A stretch of DNA of 64,000 nt from Pararhodobacter zhoushanensis (lineage in GTDB: Bacteria > Pseudomonadota > Alphaproteobacteria > Rhodobacterales > Rhodobacteraceae): positions 3,165,501 to 3,229,500 of the forward strand of contig NZ_JAPDFL010000001.1 in assembly GCF_025949695.1 (NCBI RefSeq). Direction: 5' to 3'. This document shows positions 33,937 through 44,003 of this stretch, piece after piece (position 1 is the first letter of the stretch; the number at the start of each line of letters is the position of its first letter). The notes under the pieces were generated by a model, which had not been told where the DNA came from, did not search any database, and worked only from the letters and a program-made list of their open reading frames with translations. A program made the translations under genes and the position numbers.

Positions 33937-35146
33937 ACAGTCTCCGCCATGTCCAATTTCTTAGCGACGCTGTCTCCAACCACGCGCGCCAATTCGGCGG
34001 GCACGGCGTTCCCGAGTTGACGCATGCTTTCGCTCCACGACCCGTGGAATCGATAGTCATCGGGGAACGTCTGCAGTCGGGCGGACTCCCGAACGGTGAA
34101 GTAGCGAACGAAACCATCCGCACGACGAAGCATGTTTTCTCCACCAGGCACTCCGTGCACGCCTGCCTTCAGAGTCTTCGAGGGTTCGTCCAAATGGCTA
34201 CCAGTGTGCCCCTTGTAGCTGCGGGCGCCAGGCTGGAAGCGGTGATCGTGGAAGGCGGTGGCACGCTGCGTGTGTCGCGGATCGGGCAAATCCCCGATCG
34301 CGTCGCGCGTTGTCCGCCAGGGCTTTCCTTCGGGCTTCTCGTCTCGGGACATTCTCGCCGCTATCTGCGCAGCGCGTCCCTCCAGCTCACGATGGGGTTT
34401 GGGCACCTCATGGCGATCCCAATAGTCGCCGCAAATTTGGTCCCAAATCAGCGCGCGCTGATTGAACTCACCCTCTCCAAAGCTCCAGCACGCGTCCACA
34501 TCATCGCGAAATCCAACGAACAATACCCGCTCACGACGTTGCGGCACACCGTAGTTGGCGGCGTTTAGTAGCTTCGTGACCACGTTGTAGTGAAGGCCGG
34601 GCCGGCGGGTTGAGGTGTGATGTTGCTGCAGACGGGCCAAGTGTCCCTGCCAAGCCTCTTCGTCGCGGGCCAATAGCTCCGGATGCTCAAGCTGTAGCTG
34701 CACATAAGAGAAATAGTCCGCGAAGGCGGCACGGGTGAGGCCTTTCACGTTTTCGAAGATGAATGCCTTCGGCCGTGCCTCTCTTACCGCGCGAACAGCT
34801 TGCGGAAACATGTCTCTCGCGTCGTCATATGCACGATGCCGCCCCCCAAGCTGAAGGGTTGGCATGGCGGTCCACCGGAAATCAGATCAAGAGCGCCTTC
34901 GTGGGCCGTGAAGTCTACGGAGCGTACATCGCCCTCAATCACATTCCAGGCGCACATGTCCGCAGGATCGGCGCCATCCAGAACGCCATGGTTTTCGCGT
35001 AACGTGTCACAACACCACCGATCATACTCGACGACCGCTTTAGGGATGAATCCAGCCTGCGCCAGTCCGATGCCCAAACCGCCCGCTCCGGCGAAGAGTT
35101 CGATCGAAGCACGTTGCCTCGTGATATTCGCCAGTTCGATAGACAT
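33933..35146 (-). pseudogene. DNA cytosine-C5 methyltransferase, one frameshift
   Basis: Two frames together give a normal 404-residue C5 methylase. The first has motif I (ELFAGAGGLGIGLAQAGF) and motif IV (GGPPCQPFSLGG) with the catalytic Cys. The second continues GGRHRAYDDARDMF, motif VI FENVKGL, motif VIII NYGVPQRRERVLFVG, and motifs IX-X (YFTVRESARLQTFPDDY, QLGNAVP). The break falls in a run of six C on the plus strand (34842-34847); a seventh restores the frame. It should protect the sites cut by the adjacent Eco29kI-like enzyme. A cell with an active endonuclease and a dead methylase would not survive, which favours a sequencing error. Confidence 0.85.
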
Positions 35147-35871
35147 GTTGACACCTGACTCCGTTTTCTCGAGTTAGACCAGATGGCACGCTGTGGATCA
35201 AGGCTGCCAAGTCTAGATATTGGGCAGAACCCTAAGATTTCCTCAACAACTAGCAACCCACACTACGTTACCGCCACATACCTTCTGATCGCTCACCAAC
35301 GGGATAGACGGAACGGCCCCCAACTCCCACCTGCTCCTCGACGACGCATGTCGAAAGACTCCCTTGTCGGAACAGGTCGAACAGTCACGTGTCGGCAGTC
35401 GCCTCCGTCCGGGGACCGCCCCCTAAGCATGATAGCAGAGAGCGCCAATCGAAAGCACACGAAACCGTTGAACGTTAAGCGCTCGCGCCGCCTTTTCGTC
35501 TAACTTTCGCGAACGCCTTCCAGAGGTTTCTGAAGGGAAATCGCATTCGTTCACTGCCGCAGGCACTGTGTCGGTGATCCCGCCATAGAAACGTGCGCAG
35601 GTAACACGAAACACCTTGGCTAACTAGGTGAGCACAACGCACTCCAGCGGCGCCTTCCCCCGCCAAACCAACCCACCACTCTTGACACCCCAACCTTACT
35701 CTCGCTCTTAAGCAGGAACCTACAAGCGAGACAGCGACCCTCGAGGCCATCTTCCGGATACCCCCAGCCGATAGGAAATAGGAGAAGCAGAAAGCCTCCC
35801 CATCCAGTCGCGGTACACGACCTTAAGTTTGAGTCCACAATCAGACCAACATCTTAGAATTTCTAGGTTAA
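35147..35871. other. Gap without recognised genes
   Basis: This 725-bp stretch lies between the methylase start and the island's intact tRNA-Arg. Frames on both strands are short, out of keeping with coding composition, and match nothing I know. The promoter of the R-M operon must lie at its left end. Confidence 0.45.
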
Positions 35872-35948
35872 TGGCGCACCCATCAGGATTCGAACCTGAG
35901 GCCTTCGCCTTCGGAGGGCGACGCTCTATCCAGCTGAGCTATGGGTGC
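35872..35948 (-). tRNA. tRNA-Arg(CCG), island-borne intact copy
   Basis: A complete 77-base tRNA on the minus strand with encoded CCA. Acceptor GCACCCA/TGGGTGC, D stem GCTC/GAGC, anticodon stem TCGCC/GGCGA with loop CTCCGAA (anticodon CCG), T stem TCAGG/CCTGA with loop TTCGAAT, and discriminator G. It differs from the split host gene in the anticodon stem, T stem and discriminator base. It therefore is a separate allele brought in by the island, apparently to replace the host gene that integration destroyed. Confidence 0.96.
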
Positions 35949-35971
35949 GCAGTAGAACCGTCAGGCCCTGA

Positions 35972-35993
35972 CTGCTTACGCAGTGCTTACGCG
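35972..35993 (+). repeat. Tandem 11-bp repeat, probable integrase arm sites (right)
   Basis: CTGCTTACGCA (35972-35982) then GTGCTTACGCG (35983-35993). The pair matches the repeats at 7988-8009 in sequence, spacing and orientation. It lies 100 bases inside attR. Confidence 0.65.
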
Positions 35994-36092
35994 ACTTCTC
36001 TCACCTTTAAATCGAAAAACGATCTGCTCGGCAAGAGCTTGGTTTCACGTATCTTTCTTAGTCCTCTTAATCACGGCATCCCCTTGACATCA

Positions 36093-36134
36093 GCCTTCGG
36101 AGGGCAGCGCTCTATCCAGCTGAGCTATGGGTGC
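36093..36134 (-). pseudogene. tRNA-Arg(CCG), 5' half of split host gene (attR)
   Basis: On the minus strand this starts GCACCCATAGCTCAGCTGG and runs through the D arm and CTGCC of the anticodon stem into the loop CTCCGAA, where homology to a tRNA stops. The following island DNA cannot form a 3' half. It is the partner of 7814-7859. GCCTTCGGAGG (36093-36103) is the attR core, identical to attL. Confidence 0.88.
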
Positions 36135-36203
36135 AGCTTGCGCCGATATAGGCGAAAGGCGGGGGGCTGCAATGGTGGAAATTGCGAAAGACCGGGCTGC
36201 AGA

Positions 36204-37424
36204 TCAGCCGAAAAGCTCGTGGCAGAACTCCAGCGCGTCGATCAGGGCGTCCACCTCGGCGGTGGTGTTATAGAGGCCAAACGAGGCGCGGCACGAGGCG
36301 TTGATGCCCAGATGCTCCATCAGCGGCCCGGTGCAATGCTGGCCCGCGCGCACCGCAACGCCCTTTTTATCCAGCACGGTCGAGATGTCATGCGCATGCG
36401 CGCCGTTGTTCATCGTGAACGAGAAGATCCCGCCCTTGCCCGGCGCCTCGCCTTGAATATTGAGCCAGTTCAACCCTTTGAGGCGCGTTGTTGCGTAAGC
36501 TGCCAGCGCCTTTTCATGCGCAGCGATGTTCGCCATGCCCAATGATTGCATGTATTCGATCGCCACGCCCATGCCGATCTGCTGCACGATACCGGGCGTA
36601 CCGGCCTCGAATTTATGCGGCGGGTCGTTATAGGTCACGGCGTCGCGGGTGACCTCGCGGATCATGTCTCCGCCGCCGATGAACGGCCGCATCTCGGCCT
36701 GCCGTTCGCGGGTGACGTAGATCGCGCCCGAGCCGGACGGCCCATAAAGCTTGTGCCCGGTGACCGGGTAGAAATCGACGCCCAGATCCTGCACATCGAC
36801 CGGCATGTGGACCGCGGCCTGACTGCCATCCGCAAGGATCGGCACGCCCTTGGCGTGGCACCCGGCAGCGATGGTCTTGATGTCAACGACGGTGCCCAGC
36901 ACGTTGGACATATGCGTGACAGCCACCAGCTTGGTGCGCGGCGTGATCGCGGCGAGCACGCGGGCGGGGTCGAGGGAGCCATCGGCCTCGGTCTCGACCC
37001 AGACCAGCTTGACGCCCTGACGTTCGCGCAGGAAGTGCCACGGCACGATATTGGCGTGGTGTTCCATCACCGACAGGACGATCTCATCCCCGGCCTGCAG
37101 GCGCGGCATCGCCCAGCCATAGGCGATCAGGTTGATGCCTTCGGTGGTGCCCGAGTTGAAGAGGATCTCATCCTCATGCTTGGCGTTCAGGAAATGCCTG
37201 ACAATTCCGCGCACCGCTTCATACTTGTCCGTCGCCAGATTGGACAGGAAATGCAGGCCCCGGTGGACGTTGGCGTATTCCATCGAATAGGCTTGGGTGA
37301 TCGCGTCGATCACCACCTGCGGTTTCTGCGCCGACGCACCATTGTCGAGATAAACCAACGGCTTGTTGTTCACTGTTCGCGACAGGATCGGAAAGTCGCG
37401 GCGCACCGCCTCAATGTCATACAT
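36204..37424 (-). CDS. sufS: Cysteine desulfurase SufS
   Basis: A 406-residue class V aminotransferase-fold enzyme from the ATG at 37424 (GAGGT upstream). Signatures are [36 protein letters not shown], the PLP lysine in [11 protein letters not shown], and the persulfide Cys in [12 protein letters not shown], with a short loop as in group II SufS enzymes. It takes sulfur from cysteine and hands it to the SufBCD scaffold, normally through SufE, which is not in the window. It is the last gene of the suf operon and overlaps the YIP1-like gene by 8 bases. The island lies 70 bases beyond its stop. Confidence 0.95.
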   Translation of the reverse strand: MYDIEAVRRDFPILSRTVNNKPLVYLDNGASAQKPQVVIDAITQAYSMEYANVHRGLHFLSNLATDKYEAVRGIVRHFLNAKHEDEILFNSGTTEGINLIAYGWAMPRLQAGDEIVLSVMEHHANIVPWHFLRERQGVKLVWVETEADGSLDPARVLAAITPRTKLVAVTHMSNVLGTVVDIKTIAAGCHAKGVPILADGSQAAVHMPVDVQDLGVDFYPVTGHKLYGPSGSGAIYVTRERQAEMRPFIGGGDMIREVTRDAVTYNDPPHKFEAGTPGIVQQIGMGVAIEYMQSLGMANIAAHEKALAAYATTRLKGLNWLNIQGEAPGKGGIFSFTMNNGAHAHDISTVLDKKGVAVRAGQHCTGPLMEHLGINASCRASFGLYNTTAEVDALIDALEFCHELFG

Positions 37425-37992
37425 TGGAAACCTCGGCGGGCGAGAAGCCAAAGAAGAGCAGCACCATGGCAATCACAAAGCTGCTCAGAAGAAACACCAT
37501 CAGCCCGGCAACCATCACGGTGATCCGCGACTTGAACCCGTGAAGGGCGCAGATGAAGCCGACCAGCAGCCAGATCGACACGGCAATCGACGCGATCGCC
37601 ACGATGACATTGGCCATCGGCAGCACCAGCATGACGACGATCTGCGCAATCAGCAGCCCGGCGGTGATCAACTGCATCCAGCCGACCAGCCAGACGGCAT
37701 CGGCAAAATTGCCCGTACCGCCAAAGGCGCGGCCGACATGGGTGATCAGCGCGATGACCAGCAGGTTCATCGCCGCCTGCGTACCGGCGAAAGCGAAGGG
37801 CGACGGCAGCATCGACACTTCGCCCGTCAGGACCGGCAGCAGATACAGCAGCACCACCGACCCCAGCACACTGGCCGCCAGCAGCATCCAGCGCGTCGCC
37901 ATCGCCGGGTTCAGCGCCATCAGGTGCTGCGCCCCCGTCTCGGGGTCGGCAAGCGATTGGCGGATCAGCGCGAAAAACTCGGTGCGTGTCAT
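37417..37992 (-). CDS. YIP1-family membrane protein
   Basis: A 191-residue protein with five hydrophobic segments after a short N-terminal helix (MTRTEFFALIRQSLADPETG). The start and the later NFADAVWLVGWMQLI segment are typical of bacterial YIP1-domain proteins. Function unknown; in Rhodobacterales such genes sit regularly between sufD and sufS. It lies 9 bases after the other YIP1-like gene and overlaps sufS, so it is co-expressed with the Fe-S assembly machine. Whether it helps cluster assembly is unknown. Confidence 0.75.
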   Translation of the reverse strand: MTRTEFFALIRQSLADPETGAQHLMALNPAMATRWMLLAASVLGSVVLLYLLPVLTGEVSMLPSPFAFAGTQAAMNLLVIALITHVGRAFGGTGNFADAVWLVGWMQLITAGLLIAQIVVMLVLPMANVIVAIASIAVSIWLLVGFICALHGFKSRITVMVAGLMVFLLSSFVIAMVLLFFGFSPAEVSNV

Positions 37993-38001
37993 GCCCTGTC
38001 C

Positions 38002-38493
38002 CTATGCCGCCCGGTGGGGCGCTTCAAGCGCCACCCGCAGGCCGGCGATCAACACGGCGAAAAACGCCACCGCAGCGGGCAGCCCGGCGAGGTTGGCTTG
38101 CAGGCCCGGACCGATCAGCCCGGCAACAAGCCCTTGAAACAGCATCAGCGGAGCCGCCACCAGCAGCGCCCAGAACAGCCCCAGCCGCACCGCGAAGGCA
38201 TCCACCGGCCCGGCGATACGCAGGACCAGCGACAACATGCCCCCCAGCGCGTAGAACGCCAGTGGCGCGATGAAGATCCACGCGAACAGCGCGCCCGAGA
38301 GCAACGCGTCGAGCGGAATCGTCTCATCCATATGCGCGTCACGCGCCAGACGCGGCCATTGCGCCACGAAGATCAGCGCGCAGGCGAGCATCAGGTACAC
38401 AAGGATGCGCGCCTCACGCCGGTCGCCCTGCAGGCTGCGCAGCACCGCGCGCGGGCGGCGGTAGCTGGCAACGATGTCTGTGGTCAGGGCCAT
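38002..38493 (-). CDS. YIP1-family-like membrane protein
   Basis: A 163-residue protein with four to five hydrophobic segments. It begins MALTTDIVASYRRPRAVLRS, and its interior GMLSLVLRIAGPVDAFAVRLGLFW resembles the YIP1 fold of the next gene. It follows sufD by 3 bases. The pair of tandem YIP1-like genes probably arose from a duplication or forms a heteromeric membrane complex; no catalytic motif is visible. Confidence 0.68.
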   Translation of the reverse strand: MALTTDIVASYRRPRAVLRSLQGDRREARILVYLMLACALIFVAQWPRLARDAHMDETIPLDALLSGALFAWIFIAPLAFYALGGMLSLVLRIAGPVDAFAVRLGLFWALLVAAPLMLFQGLVAGLIGPGLQANLAGLPAAVAFFAVLIAGLRVALEAPHRAA

Positions 38494-38496
38494 GGC

Positions 38497-39807
38497 TCAG
38501 CTATGCCGTTCCAGCCAGCGCCGCAGACGCAGGCGCATGTCCTGCGCGATGTCCTCACGCTCGATCTCGTCCAGCGTTTCGGCCAGAAAAGCGAGCACCA
38601 GCAACATCTTGGCCTCTTGCTCGGGGACGCCGCGGGCGCGCAGGTAGAACAGCTGATCCTCGTTGATCTCACCCGAGGTCGAGCCGTGCGAACACTTCAC
38701 ATCGTCGGCGTAGATCTCAAGTTCGGGCTTGGCAAGGAACTGGCAGCGTTCGTCCAGCAGCAAGGACTGGCTTTTCTGGTAGCCATCGGTGAGCTGGGCG
38801 GCCTGTTCGACAAGGATCTTGCCCTGAAACACCCCGATCGCCCCGTCGCGCAGCACCTTCTTGAACACCTGACGGCTTTCGCAGCCCGGTGCCTCATGGG
38901 TGATGAACACGGTGTCGTCGTGATGAAACATGCCGTCGCCCATCGCCGCACCGGCCAGATGCGCGGTGCCGCCGGCGCCGCCAAGCCAGATCATCGCCTC
39001 GTTGCGCACAAGGCGGCCGTTCATCGACAGGGTGAAGCTTTTCAGCTTGGACGCTTTGCCGAGGCGGGCGAAGAGATGAGTCGACGCCTTGCGCTCGTGA
39101 TCGCGGCCCATGGTGCGGACGTGGTGGAAGGTTCCGTGATCGCCAACCTCGACCTCGATCACCATCGAACTGCGGGCAGCCACGGCGCCGTTTTCCAACA
39201 GCGTCAGCTCACCGCCCTCTTCGATCTTGATCACATGGTGCATCGTCACCGACGCATCCGTGCCCGCGCGGCGGTAGATCAGCGAGACGGGGCGCGAGAC
39301 CTTGCCGGTCACCCGGATCAGCACACCATCGGTTGCCAGCGCGCTGTTGAGCGCGGCCAGCGGGCGGGCGACGGGCTTCTGCCCGCGCGCTTCGAGCGTG
39401 CCGTAGAGATCAGCGGCCCAATGGATATCGGCGCTGTCGGCGAGGCGGGTGATTTCCAGCCCCTCGCCTGCCAGCGGGTCCGAGTCTTCAGCGCTGAACA
39501 CGCCATCGACCCAGATCAGCTTGAGCCGGTCGATGCCTTGGTACATCGGCGGCTCGTCGGTGATCTTGAACACCTCTGCCGGGCGCACATCGGTCGAAAT
39601 CAGGCGCTCGGGATCGGTGTAGCGCCAATATTCGTCGCGCTTCTCCGGGTAGCCAAGCGTGGCCAGCCGGTCCAGCGCCGCCTTGCGCAGCGGGGCCAGC
39701 CATGCGGGCGCGGACGGCAGGGTCAGCCCCGAGATCCGCTCGGCTGTGGCCTGCAAGCGCGCCGCGCGACGGGCCGCGCGCGGGCTGGTCGCGGGCGCGG
39801 CGCTCAT
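38497..39807 (-). CDS. sufD: Fe-S cluster assembly protein SufD
   Basis: A 436-residue SufD. The middle and end carry the beta-helix signatures shared by SufB and SufD: HHVIKIEEGGELTLLENGAV, TFHHVRTMGRDHE, FKKVLRDGAIGVFQGKILV and the C-terminal YADDVKCSHGSTSGEINEDQLFYLRARGVPEQEA (all quoted in part), with the conserved Cys and His in KCSHG. SufD pairs with SufB and the ATPase SufC to form the scaffold on which Fe-S clusters are built in the cytoplasm. Its ATG overlaps the sufC stop by four bases. Confidence 0.94.
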   Translation of the reverse strand: MSAAPATSPRAARRAARLQATAERISGLTLPSAPAWLAPLRKAALDRLATLGYPEKRDEYWRYTDPERLISTDVRPAEVFKITDEPPMYQGIDRLKLIWVDGVFSAEDSDPLAGEGLEITRLADSADIHWAADLYGTLEARGQKPVARPLAALNSALATDGVLIRVTGKVSRPVSLIYRRAGTDASVTMHHVIKIEEGGELTLLENGAVAARSSMVIEVEVGDHGTFHHVRTMGRDHERKASTHLFARLGKASKLKSFTLSMNGRLVRNEAMIWLGGAGGTAHLAGAAMGDGMFHHDDTVFITHEAPGCESRQVFKKVLRDGAIGVFQGKILVEQAAQLTDGYQKSQSLLLDERCQFLAKPELEIYADDVKCSHGSTSGEINEDQLFYLRARGVPEQEAKMLLVLAFLAETLDEIEREDIAQDMRLRLRRWLERHS

Positions 39808-40562
39808 GCCTGCACCTCGGCCAGAATGTCGGCATAGCCGTTCTGCTCGACCTCAAGCGCCAGCTCGGGCCCGCCGGTCTTGATGATCCGGCCCCCCGCC
39901 ATGATATGCACGAAGTCCGGTTTGATGTGGTCCAGCAGGCGCTGATAGTGGGTGATCACAAGGAACGAGCGCCCGGTCGAACGCAGCGCGTTCACGCCGT
40001 CGGCCACCAGCTTCATCGCATCCACATCAAGGCCCGAATCCGTCTCATCCAAGATGCACATGCGCGGCTCGAGCATGGCCATCTGCAGGATTTCGTTGCG
40101 CTTTTTCTCACCGCCCGAGAAGCCCACATTGACCGGACGCTTGAGCATATCGGCGTCGATCTTGAGATCCTTGGCTTTGGCGCGCACCAGTTTCAGGAAG
40201 TCGCCCGAGCTGAGTTCAGCCTCACCACGCGCCTTGCGCTGCGCGTTCACGGCGGTGCGCAGGAAGGTCATGTTGCCGACGCCGGGGATTTCGACCGGGT
40301 ACTGGAACGCCAGAAACAACCCGTGGGCGGCGCGTTCTTCGGGCTCCATGTCGAGCAGGCTTTCGCCTTCCAGCGTGGCGGTGCCGTCGGTCACCTCATA
40401 GCCGTCGCGGCCCGACAGCACATAGCTGAGCGTCGATTTGCCCGAGCCATTCGGCCCCATGATCGCATGCACGGAACCGGCTTCGACACTCAGGCTCAGA
40501 CCTTTCAGGATCTGTTTGTCTTCGGTCGCCAGTTTGACGTGCAGGTTGTTGATTTCCAGCAT
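39804..40562 (-). CDS. sufC: Fe-S cluster assembly ATPase SufC
   Basis: A 252-residue ABC-type ATPase from the ATG at 40562 (GAGG 7 bases upstream). It has Walker A GPNGSGKST, the Q loop FLAFQYPVEIPGV, signature GFSGGEKKRNEI, Walker B CILDETDSGLD and the switch His in VITHYQRLL. It drives conformational changes of SufBD during cluster assembly. It lies between a small membrane gene and sufD. The order sufB, three small genes, sufC, sufD differs from the compact E. coli operon and is usual for this group of bacteria. Confidence 0.96.
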   Translation of the reverse strand: MLEINNLHVKLATEDKQILKGLSLSVEAGSVHAIMGPNGSGKSTLSYVLSGRDGYEVTDGTATLEGESLLDMEPEERAAHGLFLAFQYPVEIPGVGNMTFLRTAVNAQRKARGEAELSSGDFLKLVRAKAKDLKIDADMLKRPVNVGFSGGEKKRNEILQMAMLEPRMCILDETDSGLDVDAMKLVADGVNALRSTGRSFLVITHYQRLLDHIKPDFVHIMAGGRIIKTGGPELALEVEQNGYADILAEVQA

Positions 40563-40661
40563 CTTATCCTCGTCTCTCATTCGGGGCCACGGCCTGTGGT
40601 CAGGGCGTGGTATGTGTTCTTGGGCCGGCTGGGCGCGGACGCGTGGCGGGCGGTTTTCGGA

Positions 40662-40856
40662 TCAGCTGCGCATCACGAATTTGGCCGACAGGTGTGACAG
40701 GATCACGGCGCAGATCGCCACGAACGCTGCCATGCCCCGGCCGCCCGGATACCAGATGGGATAGGTCAGCGACATCATCAGCACCACGCCGATGGCCACC
40801 AGAAGCACGTAGCGCGGGCGCGGTTCACCCGCCGAGAGCAGCCATTTCCAGTTCAT
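40662..40856 (-). CDS. Small membrane protein in suf operon
   Basis: A 64-residue protein with two hydrophobic helices (about 16-33 and 41-58) and the start MNWKWLLSAGEPRPRYVLL. It is 10 bases after the YbjQ-family gene and 99 bases before sufC. No family was recognised. The cationic-proline turn after the first residues and the short length suggest a two-helix inner-membrane protein. Its place in the operon suggests co-expression under iron or Fe-S control. Confidence 0.55.
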   Translation of the reverse strand: MNWKWLLSAGEPRPRYVLLVAIGVVLMMSLTYPIWYPGGRGMAAFVAICAVILSHLSAKFVMRS

Positions 40857-40866
40857 GCACCGTTCC

Positions 40867-41181
40867 TCAGGACAGGCTGACCGCGGTGCCCGAGGCGGAC
40901 ACCATCAGCATGGAATTTCCCACGACCTCGTAATCGAGATCGACACCCACAACCGCATTCGCGCCCATCCGCGCGGCGCGGTCCTGCATTTCCTTGAGCG
41001 CAACCTCGCGCGCATCCTGCAGCTTGCTTTCATACGCGCCCGAGCGCCCGCCGATGACATCCGTCACCGAGGCGAAGAAATCGCGCACGACATTGGCGCC
41101 CATGATCGCCTCACCGACGACGATGCCGTGATAGGTGCGCACCGGGCGCCCCTCGACCGTGGGGGTGGTGGTGACGATCAT
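40867..41181 (-). CDS. YbjQ/UPF0145 family protein
   Basis: A 104-residue protein of the YbjQ (DUF74) family: [20 protein letters not shown], then [16 protein letters not shown] and a [16 protein letters not shown] motif. Members form pentameric rings and were proposed to bind heavy metals; the function is not settled. I chose the ATG at 41181, one base beyond the stop of the preceding gene, since the upstream start would overlap that gene. Being inside the suf operon, it may be linked to metal or oxidative stress. Confidence 0.85.
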   Translation of the reverse strand: MIVTTTPTVEGRPVRTYHGIVVGEAIMGANVVRDFFASVTDVIGGRSGAYESKLQDAREVALKEMQDRAARMGANAVVGVDLDYEVVGNSMLMVSASGTAVSLS

Positions 41182-41182
41182 C

Positions 41183-41391
41183 TCAGCGCATCCCAAACCA
41201 GGTGATGACCATCATGGTCACCCATGCCGCCGCCCCGACCGCCAGCGCGGTCAGCACGACCGAGCCTGCGAGCAACCCGTCGGTCTTGCCCGACGACCGG
41301 CGGCGATAGCCGAGGCCCAGCAGCACACCGACGAACACGCCGATGCCGACACCCGCCGACTTGATCAGCAGGAAACGCAACAGATCCAGCG

Positions 41392-41395
<4 letters not shown>
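41183..41395 (-). CDS. Small two-helix membrane protein in suf operon
   Basis: A 70-residue protein with two hydrophobic helices (about 11-29 and 42-66) joined by a basic turn ([11 protein letters not shown]). Its ATG overlaps the sufB stop by four bases, and its own stop abuts the YbjQ-family gene. It was not recognised as a named family. Overlap with sufB on one side indicates real translation. Confidence 0.6.
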
Positions 41396-42915
<1,520 letters not shown>

Positions 42916-42932
42916 TGCGTCGTCTTCCCGTC

Positions 42933-44003
42933 TTATTTCGGCAGGTCTGCGCCTGCCTGTTTCATGCGTTCGCCCGCCCGTTTCCAGGCCTTGGCATAGG
43001 CTGCGGCAAAGCGCAGCGCGTCGTCTCTGTCGATACCGGGGCCCATCGAGACCCGCAGCGCGTTGCCGGCCGCTGTGGCATCAAAGCCCATCGCCCGCAA
43101 CACCCCACTGGACGAGACCTTGCCCGACGAGCAGGCCGAGCCAGCCGATACCGCGAAGCCCTGCAGGTCCATCGCCATCACCTGCGTCTCGCCCTTCCAG
43201 CCCGGTGCTATCAGGCTGATCGTGTTGGGCAGGCGTGGGCGATCCTTGGCTACCAAGATAATCCCTGGACACTCAGCTTCCAGAGCCTGCTCACAGGTAT
43301 TTCGGATTTCCGCCACCTCATCCCAGACTCCATTCGCCAGATCGCGCATCGCGGCTTCAGCGGCAGCCGCAAACCCGGCGATGCCGATGACATTTTCGGT
43401 GCCCGCGCGACGGCCCATTTCCTGCCCGCCGCCCCTGATCTGGGCGGTAACGTCCAGGCCCCGTTTCAGCGCCAGCACGCCGATCCCCTTTGGGCCGCCC
43501 AGCTTGTGTGCCGACACCAGCCCAATGTCGCAGCCCAGCCAGTTGAAGGCGAAGGGCATCTTGCCAAAGGCCTGCGTCAGGTCGCTGACCGCCAGCCCGG
43601 CGGGCAGATCCTGCACGATGCCGGTCTCGGAATTGGCCAGCTGCGCGGTGCTGTGCGCCGGGTCCGTCACGTCGATGCGCCCGGTCTCATCGGTCACCAG
43701 CACCGGACGGCACCAGCTTTTCACCGCGTCATGCTCGACCCCCGCACAGGCCAGATCACGCCCGGCCAGCGCCAGGGCGGCAGACTCGGTTGCGCTGGAG
43801 GTGAAGACGATATCCGCCCCGTCCGCCCCCAGTGCCGAGGCAATCTGCCCGCGCGCCTTTTCCACCAGCCCGCGCACCGCGCGACCCTCGGCGTGGATCG
43901 AACTGGCGTTGCCGACCAGATCCATCGCCGCGATCATCGCGTCGCGCGCTTCAACCCGCAGCGGGGCCGAGGCATTCCAGTCAAGGTAGAGCCGAGACCT
44001 CAT
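42933..44003 (-). CDS. Cysteine desulfurase family protein (IscS/NifS-like)
   Basis: A 356-residue PLP enzyme of the group I type: [13 protein letters not shown] start, [12 protein letters not shown], the PLP lysine in [13 protein letters not shown] and the loop Cys in [13 protein letters not shown]. It is the second desulfurase of the operon, besides SufS at the end. I chose the start at 44003 because it overlaps the iscR stop by four bases and matches the family N terminus. It probably supplies sulfur for clusters; division of labour with SufS is unknown. Confidence 0.9.
   Translation of the reverse strand: MRSRLYLDWNASAPLRVEARDAMIAAMDLVGNASSIHAEGRAVRGLVEKARGQIASALGADGADIVFTSSATESAALALAGRDLACAGVEHDAVKSWCRPVLVTDETGRIDVTDPAHSTAQLANSETGIVQDLPAGLAVSDLTQAFGKMPFAFNWLGCDIGLVSAHKLGGPKGIGVLALKRGLDVTAQIRGGGQEMGRRAGTENVIGIAGFAAAAEAAMRDLANGVWDEVAEIRNTCEQALEAECPGIILVAKDRPRLPNTISLIAPGWKGETQVMAMDLQGFAVSAGSACSSGKVSSSGVLRAMGFDATAAGNALRVSMGPGIDRDDALRFAAAYAKAWKRAGERMKQAGADLPK

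Larger units (their letters stand above)
7849..36103. mobile_element. 28-kb integrase-borne genomic island in tRNA-Arg(CCG)
   Basis: The island is bounded by an 11-bp direct repeat that is the anticodon-loop region of tRNA-Arg(CCG). The two halves of the host tRNA lie outside it and fit together perfectly. It carries a tyrosine integrase 190 bases from attL, paired 11-bp repeats near both ends, an intact tRNA-Arg(CCG) near attR, a plasmid-type maintenance module without relaxase or secretion genes, and several defence-like clusters. No conjugation genes are present, so it is either mobilisable in trans or a stripped-down integrative element. Confidence 0.85.

Noticed and set aside
33933..35146. 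C5 methylase as a true dead pseudogene
   Set aside because: An intact adjacent restriction endonuclease would be lethal without it, and a single G restores every motif.
35475..35838. Minus-strand frames of 70-90 codons near the island's right end
   Set aside because: Composition is Trp/Gly/Arg-rich and unlike a folded protein; no start signal or family match.
35872..35948. Intact tRNA-Arg as the right attachment site instead of 36093
   Set aside because: Its anticodon, T-stem and discriminator sequence do not match the 3' half at attL, whereas the 5' half at 36093-36134 pairs with it perfectly.
36546..39837. Long plus-strand frames opposite sufS, YIP1-like genes and sufD
   Set aside because: The translated sequences are low-complexity His/Arg/Gln-rich mirrors of strongly conserved suf genes.
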